Assembly (NCBI GenBank): GCA_001599975.1
Contig: BCIO01000002.1
Coordinates: forward strand, 3,607,883-3,671,882
Source: Cystobasidiopsis lactophilus
Lineage: Eukaryota; Basidiomycota; Agaricostilbomycetes; Agaricostilbales; Chionosphaeraceae
Reading direction: 5' to 3'
Length of the DNA stretch: 64,000 nucleotides
Part shown: one piece after another, positions 11,841 to 21,817 of the stretch
How the letters are laid out: each line of letters opens with the position of its first letter
Numbering within the stretch: the stretch's first letter is position 1
Made by a program: the position numbers and the translations under genes
The notes under the pieces: model-generated
The model's database searches: none
Told to the model about the DNA's origin: nothing
What the model saw: only the letters and a program-made list of their open reading frames with translations

Positions 11841-12107
11841 TGTGGTTGGGTTGCAAGAGCTCTTGCCCTGATGACATCCGGTCCTCGCTCGTCGTCATGC
11901 CCTCTGACCCATGACAGCATCAGAAGGCAAAGAAGGGCCAGCACGAATAGATTAGGTGGCACACAGCATGACCTTTGACAGCCTGCGACGCTTCGGTCCT
12001 TTCAGGTCCGCCTCCCGCCTTCTCGGTACGTCAACCCATCGCATGCGCGTCAAGGAGCTCCTACATCATTTTTTCGGTCTCTCTTCACTACCACCACACT
12101 CTTATCC
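11841..12107. promoter_or_regulatory. Shared divergent promoter region
   Basis: Only 267 bp separate the start codons of the DUF6987 gene (-) and the small conserved gene (+). Any regulatory sites for both must overlap here. No individual motif was identified with confidence. Confidence 0.45.
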
Positions 12108-12646
12108 ATGGAAGGCCACTCCTCCGACACCTCTTCGCCCAAGCCACCCCAAGAGATCCCGCTTCCTAAGGAACAGCCCTCCTCGCGCCGCCCTCGAAAC
12201 CGTCGACGTGGTTCTTCTGAATCCATGGCATCCGCAACCGAATCGGAATACGCCTCGGAGACCCCTTCCTCGCGACGCAGGAACAGGCGCAAGCCTCGTC
12301 AAAGCGGTGGCGGACTGGCCCAGGGCGCCCTTGCCCCCGTTCAAGAGACCGGCAAGGCCGTATCCGACACTGTCGGCCAGACTGTTGGAGGTGTAGGATC
12401 CGCTGTCAAGAATTCTTTGGCCAACCCAAGCCGCGGCGGCGAGTCTCCTCTGAAACTCCGCGTGAGGATTTTGTTGTATTTGCTGCGCGGCCTCGCTGAT
12501 CCTCGCTTCTGATAGTTGGACTTGAACCTTGACGTCCACATTGAAGTGACAGCCAGGATTCATGGCGATGTAGGTTCGTCTTGCCAAACCCTAGGCATAA
12601 GCTCAGACAGATTGCGTTTCAGGTTACCCTTTCCCTCCTCGGCTAG
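12108..12646 (+). CDS. Small conserved fungal protein with LRLDLNLDV...IHGDVTLSLL tail
   Basis: Three exons: 12108-12461, 12516-12569 and 12623-12646, giving 143 residues. The N-terminal half is hydrophilic and very Arg/Ser/Pro-rich (SSRRPRNRRRG, SSRRRNRRKPR). A Gly/Ala/Val stretch follows (GKAVSDTVGQTVGGVGSAV), resembling LEA-type amphipathic repeats. The C-terminus, LKLRLDLNLDVHIEVTARI then HGDVTLSLLG, is a conserved ending I recall from many uncharacterised fungal proteins, and it is assembled only by using both introns, which supports the model. No enzymatic motif is present. The alternating hydrophobic pattern of the tail suggests beta structure or membrane contact. Divergent pairing with the DUF6987 gene suggests, but does not prove, a common role in stress protection. 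Confidence 0.72.
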
Positions 12647-12767
12647 GCTGCGGTCGTACTCCAATAGCGCCTCGAAAACGGACAGCTCCTAAGCTTGTAG
12701 ATAACAGAAGTTCTCCCGGTAATAGCTAGTCAATGTGATCAAAGCCTGTCTAATTTCATGGAGACCC

Positions 12768-13924
12768 TCATTCGCGCGACGCCTCCAGCAACGCTTGTCC
12801 TTCAGCGTGGCCCAAATAGAAACTGACCCCTCCTCCAGCGATAGCTCCCTGAGCCATAGCGCCAGCGACCATCTTCATATTGGTGGCAGCGTCGCCCGCA
12901 ATGAAAATTCCGGGTACGCTGGAGGCACCGAATGGCTCCGTGCGCTGAGCAACAGTTCCCAAAGGCTCGGTCTTGATCTCTACACCCAAATCTGCTCCGA
13001 ATAAATGAGTTTTGCGAAAATATAGTCAGAGGAAGCTTCGTGCGCACCCTCCAGGATTGGCCTGGCGTTGATGTCGCACACGGGCTTGTCAAAGAGCATG
13101 CCGAGCTCCACAGAATCGCCATCGACAAGCTCCACGCGCAAGCCTTCTTCATTGCCCAAGTTGATCATCTTGGAAATCTTGCGCTCTTCGAGCTTGACGC
13201 CCATGGCCTTGCAAATGGCCAAGGTGCTCTGAAGCTTTTCGTTGGCGGGGTCAACTGGGACTGGGCCATTGAAGAACAAGGTCAAGGCGGGGCAGCCCAT
13301 GCCCTTGAGGATGCCAAGAATGTGATCCGAGTTGGGTCCAAAACCAGCAAACAAGACACCGGCGGGCTTGGCGCTCCTCTCGATACCGTCGCAGAACTGG
13401 AGGGTCCATCTTGTCAGGACTGGAGGCCAAAAGAGGACGCTTGATTGCTCACTGGGCACTGAAAGCTGGCCTCCGCTTTAAAAGCGGGATGCGACCGGAG
13501 GGGAAAGGGCTCACATGTTCGAAGGCCAGTTGTCAGAGTAGCCAGCAATGTCCCTCATGCGGTCCTTGCTACCAGCTGCAAAGATGATTGTCTTCCCTTG
13601 CCACTCTTTGCCATCCTTGCTTTTGAGGGAGAAGCCTTCGAGGCTGCTGTCGGCGAGCTTGAACCTGGAGCCCGCGACGAGTTCCGTGTCGTCGAAGAAG
13701 GTCGCCGTCTGATACTTGGACAAGAGCTGTTGTCTGCCAATCTGACGGATTTCCGCTGGGCTCTGGTGGTCTCGCGAGAGGATGTTGTGAGCGTGATGGA
13801 CGCCATCGTTGCGAAAAGTGCCATTGCTGAACACAGCGGCCGTTCTTCGAATGCGGGCCAGTGCCAGAGCGGAAGAAAGGCCAGCAGGACCAGCGCCAAT
13901 TATAAGAGCGTCGTACACGGTCAT
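12768..13924 (-). CDS. Thioredoxin-reductase-like FAD oxidoreductase with a single redox Cys
   Basis: Three exons, minus: 13924-13515, 13409-13048 and 12991-12768, 331 residues, typical for the short fungal TrxR-like flavoproteins. FAD-binding motif IIGAGPAGLSSALALARI lies at the N-terminus, an ATG-like FAAGSKDR segment in the middle, and the second FAD motif GIFIAGDAATNM near the end. In the family the redox pair is C-x2-C (for example CLFCDG). Here the spliced sequence reads WTLQFCDGIE, so only the second Cys remains. The protein may therefore act as a two-electron oxidase or reductase without disulphide exchange, like some secondary-metabolite flavoproteins; that is inference. The splice at 13410-13514 falls just before this motif, so an alternative acceptor should be kept in mind, but no in-frame alternative restoring a Cys was seen. 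Confidence 0.85.
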
Positions 13925-14425
13925 CTTAGACTCTTGAGTGCCGCTCTAATTAGTTTGTTTCTTGGAGGTCTGATTGGACCCGACGTCGACGCCTTGCTCG
14001 ATTAGGCTAGGACGAGGAACCAGCACGAGCAGAGTAGACTACGCTGTGGTCTAAGAGCAGGTGGCCGGCCAGGAGCAAGAAGGCCGAATTCCCCAGCGCG
14101 CTACAAAGGGGTCTGAGCTGAGGCATTTCTGGTCCGCAGCCGGCGAGTCTTGTCGTACGTCAGAAGGCTGCACATCGTTGTTACACCAAGATCTGCTTGA
14201 GTGTCCAGCGCCAAGAAGTTGCAGAGCGCAGGGGCTTGAAAGTTTGCCACCCGCACGTGAAATCACGATTTAACGATTTCGAAGAGTTGCAGAAGGGTTG
14301 CCGTCTGCAACTCTCATAAAATGCGCTTCCATGGCCATGACAGGGATGCGTAAACATCATTATTCCATCCAAATCTACCAGGAAAGCCTTTTACACCGAT
14401 TAAGCCCAAAAGTGAAAGCCCGTTT
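13925..14425. other. Intergenic, promoter of the flavoprotein gene and 3' region of the permease gene
   Basis: About 500 bp between two minus-strand genes. It should hold the flavoprotein promoter and the permease terminator region. No gene or repeat was found. Confidence 0.45.
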
Positions 14426-16445
14426 CTATCGCCCAAACTTCTTGAGCTCGAAGTAACGAGCAATGGGGTAAGCCACGGCTGCGAAGCCTCCAGCGAGCTC
14501 GAAGCCAATGTCGGCACCGAATGCCGGGAGGCCAATGAGCTTGGCGATGGGGCCGACGAACCAAATTTGGGACATGCCCAGAGCAGCACCAGCCTGAACG
14601 CGAATCGGTCAGACTTTGTCAGCAACAATAGAGTAGAGCACCCACCCAGCCCACGCCAATAGCCAAGAAGGCGGCCAATCCAACAGGCAGACGCTTGTAA
14701 TCGGTGTACGCCTCCTTGTCGTAGTTGCTCCACTTGCCCTTGCGGAAGATGAGGTGCTCCTCAGCAACAATGACGGTGTAAATTCTGCATGGCTGAAATG
14801 AGAAAAGCAGAGAAAGAAATGAGCAGGCAGTACGCACGCGAGCCAGTAGGCAATGAAGACCAAAAGCGAATCGAGGACGTGGGAGAAAGAGTCGGCGCCA
14901 ACACCGGCGAGAACAGAGTACACAACGGTAACGATGATGGCAATGAAAGGGCGGGGAATGGCCTGGGCCCAAGGGTGGAGCACTCTGTAGAGGGACGACA
15001 TTAGCACAGCTTGTGAGGTGAAGCATTTCGAAGACGTACTGGAAGGTCATGCAGAAAGAGTAGACGTTGGGGGTGTTGTTGGCAATGACACTGAGACCGA
15101 GGATGACCATGAGGAAAGATCCGCCACCATGGATGGCGTCCATGCCGCTGCGAATGAGTTGACCGAAACCGCCAGCTGCGAAGGCATCGGCGAAGTCGGG
15201 TCGCTTGGTGAAGGTGGTCATCATGGCGGCGCCCATCAATTCGATCGAGATCTGGGGAGTGCAAAGTCCGACCATGGTAACAGCGAAGAGCTTCCAGGTA
15301 GGGGTCTCCACGGGCATGTTGACAGTGCTGCGCGACGATGCATGAGCTTGGGGCACAGTACAGCTTGTGCGGAGAGGAGCTTACTAGTCAGCAGCGAAAC
15401 TTGCCCAGCCAAGACCGAATCCGACAATGGCAGCTCCGAAAGAGAGGACGCTGGCGGCCTCAATTGGACCAGATCCTCCCCAAGGGCCAGGTGTGTCCAT
15501 GTATTTTGCCGACACACCCATGAGGATGAAGAATGCGAGGTAGACTGGGATGCCAGCGTACTTCTCGAAGATGTGGACGACCTTGTAGCCGAAGAAGGAG
15601 ATGACGAGAGTGGGGAGAGCAATGACAATGATGGCCACGGCCAAAGGAATGGTGTGAGTGTCAGAGATGGCGCGGAGCACGTTGGCGCCGCCAATGGTGT
15701 TGATGGTGGCCCAACCGCAGCACGCGATCATGTTGAAAATGCTGTGGGCGCGGATGAGTGAGGACGTGGAAGACAAATTGGAGGTTCAACCTACACAGGA
15801 ATTTGCACAGCCCAGTAACCAAAAGAATACCGTCCCAAAGTCATTTGGCGAAGGCCCAAAGACTTGCCGAAGGTCGCGAACCAGGCGACGGGGATAGCGG
15901 CCATCAAGTTGAAGAAGACGATGGTGAGAGCAGCATCGCGGAAGCCCAAAAGCCAGATCTGCGCGCCGTGACCTTCTGTGAGCGAAAGGATTATTGAGAT
16001 AAGATGGAGGGGACTGACCTCATTGCCCAAAGTGCCAAGACCGAAAGTGGCAACAGAGCACTGATAGGCATGCGCGTTAGTAGCTGTCCCGGCTTTGCAG
16101 TGCATGAAAAAGCAGAAACGCACATTGGCAGATGCCCACATGGTGGCGTTGTCGATGTAGTTGGCGTGTGTCCGCTCGGTCTCTGGCACTCGCTCGATAC
16201 CTCTGCAAAAGATGATCCAAAAATGGGAGCCGATCAGCGCTCCTACTCCACACTCAGATCAGCGGACTGCGGACTGACCTGGCCTCGACACCGAACTTGT
16301 CCAGCTTGCGCATCATCTTCCACAGAGGGGCGAACACGCCCGAATCTCTGGGGACATGGTCGTGGGCCAACACGACCTCGTCGATAACGCTGTGGGTGTC
16401 GGCACCCTTCTCGGGGTCCTTGAAATCTTGCGAGGTCTGCGACAT
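14426..16445 (-). CDS. NCS1 purine/cytosine permease (Fcy2-like)
   Basis: The frame starts MSQTSQDFKDPEKGAD at 16445 and ends FELKKFGR at 14426, with about eight short introns. Conserved NCS1/Fcy features appear in order: ERVPETERTHANYIDNATMW at the cytosolic N-terminus, SVATFGLGTLG in TM1, FFNLMAAIPVAWFATFG, GLRQMTLGRYSFGYW, a long central stretch with GWATINTIGGANVLRA, GWASFAADYTVNMP in the substrate region, and late helices ending with a K-K-F tail. Twelve membrane helices are expected. Members import purines, cytosine and sometimes pyridoxine with protons across the plasma membrane. Two GATAAG elements lie 107 and 268 bp upstream, which fits nitrogen-source control. The exact substrate is not readable. 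Confidence 0.9.
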
Positions 16446-16551
16446 CTTGCAAGGATCGCGGCAAGGGTTGATGTTGATGGAGCGGGAGCAAGAGGAGGAG
16501 ATTGGCTAGGAGCGGGCCGGAGTAAACTAAAAAAATTCTGACGGAACCCGA

Positions 16552-16557
16552 GATAAG
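16552..16557 (+). promoter_or_regulatory. GATAAG element upstream of the permease
   Basis: GATAAG on the plus strand, 107 bp upstream of the permease ATG (minus-strand gene). GATA factors of the AreA/Nit2/Gln3 class activate nitrogen-scavenging genes, including purine permeases, through this core. A single hexamer is weak evidence; the second copy nearby adds weight. Confidence 0.4.
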
Positions 16558-16712
16558 GATGGAGAGCCAGGAAGCTTTGGAGCTCCAGGGGGTCAAAACA
16601 TCCAAAGGGGGTCGACGAGCCCAGATCGAAAAAGTTTGGGCTGGCGCTGGCAGGAAAAGGGACAGCAGCTCCGCTCCGCATGTACAGACGGGCAAAGCAG
16701 GCGAAACCCCTT

Positions 16713-16718
16713 GATAAG
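16713..16718 (+). promoter_or_regulatory. Second GATAAG element upstream of the permease
   Basis: A second GATAAG in the same orientation, 161 bp from the first and 268 bp upstream of the permease ATG. Paired GATA sites are usual in nitrogen-controlled fungal promoters. Confidence 0.4.
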
Positions 16719-17900
16719 AGGATTCCTGGACGAGGAAGTGCTTCGGCTGCTCGACGTTGGTCCAGGGAATTTGGCAGGCCAACAGCCAGGTGGCAAGCTC
16801 TTCAATTTGGTTGAAATGCGAGCAAGCAACCCCAGAGCAGACTCATTTGCGAGACGCGCCGACTCTGGCTCTCGGACGCCTCGAGACGCCCTTGCCGGGA
16901 TGTGACCCAACCTTTCAGCAAGGCGGGGTTGCGGATCTGGCCCAGAGTGACCCCTCCTGCAGCAGCGCTCCTCGCAGGGTGGACCCCTCTGCATGCCAAG
17001 CCCAACGACGCAGATTTAAAAAGTTGGGAGGGGTTGCCCGGCTCGTGTGAGCCTTTGCCTGTCCGCGTGAAGGCCAAGCTCGTGTGGCCAACCTCGTCTG
17101 GTGCCAAACAGGAAGCTTGGGCCAAGCCATAGCGATCGAAACCAATGATGGAGCGTTTGACTCGTGAAATGAAGCCAACGCTGGCTGCTCATTTGCGCTT
17201 ACTGCTAGCCCTTCAGCTGCCTCCTTCTTGCGTTCCAAGCCAACTTGGGAGAGCAGCAGCACAAAAGCAGGGTGGAGAACATTCAGTGCCACCCTAAGTA
17301 ACGGCCAGCATGACAGTTTTAATGGTAGCCAGTGGCGCCGCCGGACGGCCTCTGGCATGTGAAAAGCAATCTCGCACAAATGGGGTTTGCCAGGTCTCAA
17401 ATGAGCTTTCAAGCAAACACAGAGCAGCATCAATGGAGCTTCAAGGTCGTCGAGCGAGAACAAGCTGGAAGCAGGCCAAAAGTCCCTGTGCGCAAGGTGA
17501 AACTTGTGAAGTCATGGCAGTGCCGACAACTATGCTCTGCTGGGCTGCCCAGGAGCCTTTCAAAGCCGCCAAAGCTAAGGAAAGCCTCAAGTGGTGTGCA
17601 AAACCGTAAAAGTCTGAAGATGCATGCGAAATGTACAAAGCCCGAGGACTCCTCTCCCATTGCCAATTCATATGTCGGCAAAGAAGTGGCCCTCGACAAG
17701 ATAAGAAGACGACCACCGGGAAGTCGGCGCCGCTGAAGGCGACTTATGTTGAAACGGCGAACAGAGGCCTGGTCCAATCTTTCGCCACCCCCAACTTTCC
17801 GGCCCAACTCCCGTTTATCTGTGGGAGACCAAATCCGCTTAGCTTGCTTGACAGCGGCCAGCAAAAGGAAGAGTCAATCTCACCTCAAAAAGAGGCCCGT

Positions 17901-18939
17901 TCACATTCGCTGCCGGGTCCTCGCCACCACGTTCCTCAAATTGCCATACACCTGCGCACAGGAGAACAAAATTTAGCTCCTTTCCAAAAAGGGGAGCTAA
18001 GTAGAGACACCACGCACCTTCCCAGGCGGCGAGCCCAGGATCAGAGCGCACACGGCGTCCCGGGCGATCTTGATGGCGGAGAAGGTGCCCAAGATGTGGA
18101 TCTTGGAGTCGGCGAGGACGATGCGGGTGCGAGAGGCGTTCTCGATGGTGAACCTGGTCTTGCCGTCCTTTCCGGCGATGCGCCCGATGGCTCGGGAGAG
18201 GTGGTCGCCGTGGAGCATCTTGACGTCTTTGATCTGTGCGAACGGCGAAGTGAATCAATCAAAAACTGCTGGAGTTGATCAGGTGGAAGTAAGCGCTGCG
18301 CACCTCGAAAGACTCGATGTACAGGTCGTCCATGCGCAACAGGGCCACGGCGTCGTCCGCTGCGAAGCCGAGCCCGTAGGCCTGGAGGAAGTCGACGGCT
18401 TTTTGAAGGATGGTGGACGCTGGCGCCGGTGTGTGCTTGCTTGTCTGTTCGATGGCACCCCAGTGAAATTCAATCCAAGGTCGGATGGTGGAGGGTGCAA
18501 AGCGACGAACCTTCATCTCGATGAGCTTCTTCTTCGGGTTCATCCGCACCTGCAGCCCGCACTCCTCGACCAGCGGCGTGTACAGGGCCATCCAGTCCTT
18601 CTTGAGCGGCGTCAACCTGTGCGGCGGCACGCCAATCTTCCTGGACAGCGTCACATTGGTCTTATTGTGCGCCTTGAGCGGCGGGAACGACAGGGGCTGG
18701 TCGGCGTCCACCTCCATGGACTGGACCGGTACAGAGGACAGGATGGACGAGGGGTCGACCAGCAGCATCTCCTCGTCGTCGTCGTCTTGCCCAGCCGCAG
18801 AGTCCAAAGGCTGGCGCTCGTCGAACTCGTCCTCCATTTCCACATCTTTGGCCGCCGCTGCCAGCTTGGGCTTGGCCGACGTTTTGGCTTGCTTCGACAC
18901 GCTCGAGACAGTCTTGGAAGTGGAAGCTGTTGGCGCCAT
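17901..18939 (-). CDS. PNO1: Pno1/Dim2 KH-domain ribosome assembly factor
   Basis: Three exons read leftward from ATG 18939 to stop 17901-17903, with introns at about 18238-18303 and 17954-18018. The N-terminal 90 residues are acidic and low-complexity. The conserved core follows: [60 protein letters not shown], then the KH domain [32 protein letters not shown] and the C-terminal signature LGSPPGK joined to [11 protein letters not shown]. Pno1 binds pre-40S particles near the 3' end of 18S rRNA and works with Nob1 and Dim1 in late small-subunit maturation in nucleolus and cytoplasm. It shares a 118-bp promoter with the divergent PD-(D/E)XK-like gene. Identification is very secure. Confidence 0.96.
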
Positions 18940-19057
18940 GGTTGATGCTCGCCGAAAGAAATTTTTTGAAGCATGAAATTGCGTTGGTGGCTCACAACCT
19001 TGCTCTCCTTGGTGAGGCTGCTTTCGACCTGGGCCCACCATCTGCTCTTCATCCACT
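18940..19057. promoter_or_regulatory. 118-bp bidirectional promoter
   Basis: The start codons of PNO1 (-) and the PD-(D/E)XK-like gene (+) are only 118 bp apart, so the two transcripts must start within or near the same nucleosome-depleted region. No TATA box is evident. Confidence 0.5.
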
Positions 19058-20583
19058 ATGCCCAGTCTTGCTCGTGAAGACGAGGCCGAGCGCCCTACTA
19101 AGCTGCGCAAAACGCATCATATGGTTGGCGAGCCGCTCTCGGATGACGCCGCGGCCGTTCTCCTGCAGTTTGCAGCGACTTGCCGCCTCTTTTTTGATGA
19201 GGGAGGAGAGCCCCACCATGTCCTCTCGCTCATCCAGTCGTCCGCGGCCAATGCAGCTTTGTCCTCTGTTTCCTGGGAGAGAGCTGCGGATGTTTTTGGC
19301 CTCGACCCCGGAGCAGTCGACTTTGAAGAGGCCCTCCCGGACAGCGTGTTCGTGCCTCTCCGTGCTCGTCTCCCTCCCTCGGTGCACAAGGAAATCATCA
19401 AAGCTGCATACCCCTTCATCGAGGTTCATGGTCTGCCCTACAAACATGAAAACGAGGCCGCTCGTGTCCGTTTGTTGGAGCCTGTAAGGCCAAGTGTCCT
19501 TTCCGCGCTTTAGCTTTACGATTCATGTTTGCTGTCCCAAGTGGATAATTTCGGCTGTCGGCCAATTTGGCGGAAGGCTCCTCGACCGACCGGAAAGCGC
19601 TTCGCCCGGATCCTCTGGAGGTCGAGTAGAACACTCTATCTACACCTGCCACAACATCATTCTTGTCGTGATCGAAATGAAGCTTCAGTTGACGGGCGGC
19701 GCCAAGGAGAAGCAGGCGTACATGGCGCAAACCATGGCCGAGCTCTTGGGTACGTCTTTGCTTCAGTGCTGTCCCAGAAAGCGTCTGAGTTCTCAGGCTC
19801 ATCAGTTGGAGCCGAAGTCAACTCCAAGGCTGGATATCCGAACCTCTCAGTATATGCCGTCCTGACCGACTTGGAAGATGTGTGGTTCGTCAAGTATGAC
19901 CCGACCGCGGACGAAGGCCAGGACTTGGCTAGGGGCCCCCATTTCAAATTGGTTGCTTCGAAGAGCCGCCTCGACTTCTTTGTGCACATGAGTCGAGGTA
20001 AAGCCTTCCCCCCTTCGCCTTATCGAATCCCGTCCTTGACCATTTACCAGTGGTCGACACTTTATTTGCCGTCCTCCTGGAAGCCTTTGTTCAGGTTGTC
20101 ACCCAAGTCAAAGAGCGTAGTCAGGAGCGACCCGACCAAGTGAGACCAGTTGCGGCCGACAACCTCAGAAGCTAATGTTGCTTTCATAGGATGATGCTCA
20201 ATCTTCCCCGTCAAGGCGGACGCCCGTGGAGGCTGAGAACAAGATCCGCGATCCCAGCATCGCCAGAGCCACCCAGCCGCGACAGTCTCTCGACTCATGG
20301 ACTGAGATCGTTGCCAATGCAGAGGCGGCCAAGGCAGAGTTCACCTCAGTCGAGAACTTGGAGGACGGCAAAGCAGTAGAGAGAGCGTTCGCGAAGGGCA
20401 AGGTGTTCCTGGATCAGAGGTGAACCATTTGCTTGACGCCTTGGCGCAATCCTTGATTTTGGTGACAGCTTGTCCAAGATGGAGAAGGCTTTCTTTGCGG
20501 GGACGGCAAGGGAGAAAGCTCAAGAGGTCGAAGAGGTGCTCAAGCGACTCTGTGTGGGAGAAGGGAGCAGCAGTGCAGCCTGA
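19058..20583 (+). CDS. PD-(D/E)XK nuclease-like fungal protein
   Basis: The ATG is at 19058 and the stop at 20581-20583, with about six short introns. An N-terminal region (MPSLAREDEAERPTKLRK..., PLRARLPPSVHKEIIKAAYP) precedes a central domain with RVEHSIYTCHNIILVVIEMK, a hydrophobic strand ending in the E-x-K pair expected for the PD-(D/E)XK fold. Next come KEKQAYMAQTMAELL (helix with conserved Gln), YPNLSVYAVLTDLEDVWFV (two strands) and FKLVASKSRLDFFVHMSR. This strand-helix-strand pattern matches fungal PD-(D/E)XK-like proteins of unknown function, often found in expanded families. The C-terminal quarter is charged and helical. Catalytic competence is uncertain, because the upstream acidic residue is not unequivocal. 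It is divergent from PNO1. Confidence 0.6.
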
Positions 20584-20639
20584 TCTCTGTGATCGCTTGA
20601 TTGTGGCCTCGAAGTGGCGAACGGGCAACAAGTGGCATG

Positions 20640-20985
20640 ACGAGCGACGAGCGCTCTAGTACTTTCATGCCATAGTGCCAAAGCCTCTCATTAGTGTGCA
20701 AATGCTGCCAGCTCTCAAAGAGCCTGGATTCCTCCCACTTCCTCGCCATATCGTAGTTCGAAGGAATCTGGCCCAGCATTTTGATGTCTTTGTCTCTGGC
20801 CCTCTGAGCCGCGCAGGTTGCAAGGTTGGCACCAGTTGAAACGCCGTAGGTCATGCTGCGGGAAGGATCGATGCTCAGCTCGGCAGCGTCCTCTCGGACC
20901 TAGAATAGTCGCGTTCTGTAAGTGGCCAAAGTTGACTCCCTTTGAAGTAAAACGCTCACCCAGACTGTGACTCTCGGGCTTCATA
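20640..20985 (-). pseudogene. Fragment of an alpha/beta-hydrolase (fold-3 esterase/lipase type)
   Basis: On the minus strand an intron-split segment reads TVW then VREDAAELSIDPSR, then YGVSTGANLATCAAQRARD, IKMLGQ, and later LHTNERLWHYGM. This is the middle of a fold-3 alpha/beta hydrolase: the W-V-R-E-A-A-E-x-x-I-D-P-S-R helix, the G-x-S-x-G nucleophile elbow (G-V-S-T-G) and the following helix. The HGG oxyanion motif and YRLAPE strand are absent upstream, and the acid and His regions downstream are not found. The space to neighbours (about 570 bp) cannot hold the full 300-350 residues. It is most likely a relic or a very truncated gene, lying next to and tail-to-tail with the PD-(D/E)XK-like gene. 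Confidence 0.5.
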
Positions 20986-21207
20986 ATTGGAAGAAAGGTG
21001 GGACAAATGTCTGTACTGCCATCGTTGGCCTCGGTCAGACAAAAATGTTCGCCACCCGAATTGGAGCGGTGGCGTCTGTCTTTGGTGGCGAGAGAGTGCT
21101 CATTCCGTATACAAACGACGCATTCGCAGTGTACAGAGAGACGAGATAGAAGGGAGAGGGCGAGAGCATAGGCAACTCGGTAGGGAACTACAAAGTCTGC
21201 TTCACAT

Positions 21208-21817
21208 CTAAAGTCTTCTGGCCTGGAGTCGCATTGACTCGGGTAGGTGCTTTGTGTGGGTCTTTTCCATGAGATTGAATAACTGTGCCTTTCGGTCTCG
21301 TTCTTTGAAGAAGGTCAGCCACCGAAACCTAAGAATGGTACGAGACCTACTTTGTACCGCGCTTTCGACTTGTTGCAACGCGGCGTCAGCGTGGTCTGAG
21401 AACGCCTGCAACTGCAGCTGACATTCTGTTTCGTTACGGATTGAGTCAAGGAAATGCAAGCTTAAAAATGCAGAAAAAGGACAACCTTCGAGACGCTGTT
21501 TGAGGCGCTGGTAGATGTATACCTTGCCTTCAGCTAAAAACTTCAGATGTCCATCGGGTTGCTCCTGTCCGAGAGCATGTGTGGCCTCTTCCGTCGCCAG
21601 GTCTAACAGGGTTCCAAAGTGTCCATATAAATGGAGGTCAAAGAAATCACAAGTCATTCAACTCACAACGCCGTTCGTGGTACATCTCAATAGCGATCGC
21701 ACGTATAAGCTTAGCACAATGAGTCTCATCTGCTTTACTACCTGAGCAAGATGATGGGGACTTGGTGTCAGTCTTTGATACACCAACCCAAGCCTTGACG
21801 ACTGCCAACAAAGCCAT
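21208..21817 (-). CDS. Small coiled-coil protein, orphan
   Basis: Proposed from ATG 21817 (MALLAVVKAWVGVSKTD) to stop 21208, with three short introns that all join in phase: after the ...IEMYHERR exon, after KQRLE, and after ESAVQ. The spliced product is about 150 residues. Its second half is a strongly helical, coiled-coil-like segment: FLAEGKVYIYQRLKQRLE, ECQLQLQAFSDHADAALQQ, KRDRKAQLFNLMEKTHTKH. I do not recognise a family. Such short, basic, coiled-coil proteins are often subunits of larger complexes. An upstream exon cannot be excluded, since open frame continues to the right of the ATG. Confidence 0.42.

Larger units (their letters stand above)
16446..17900. other. Long upstream region of the permease gene
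   Basis: About 1.45 kb between the permease start and the PNO1 stop (both minus). The right end is PNO1 3' untranslated sequence; the rest is available as permease promoter. Scattered frames of about 100-180 codons on both strands show no family resemblance and no exon logic. Confidence 0.5.
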
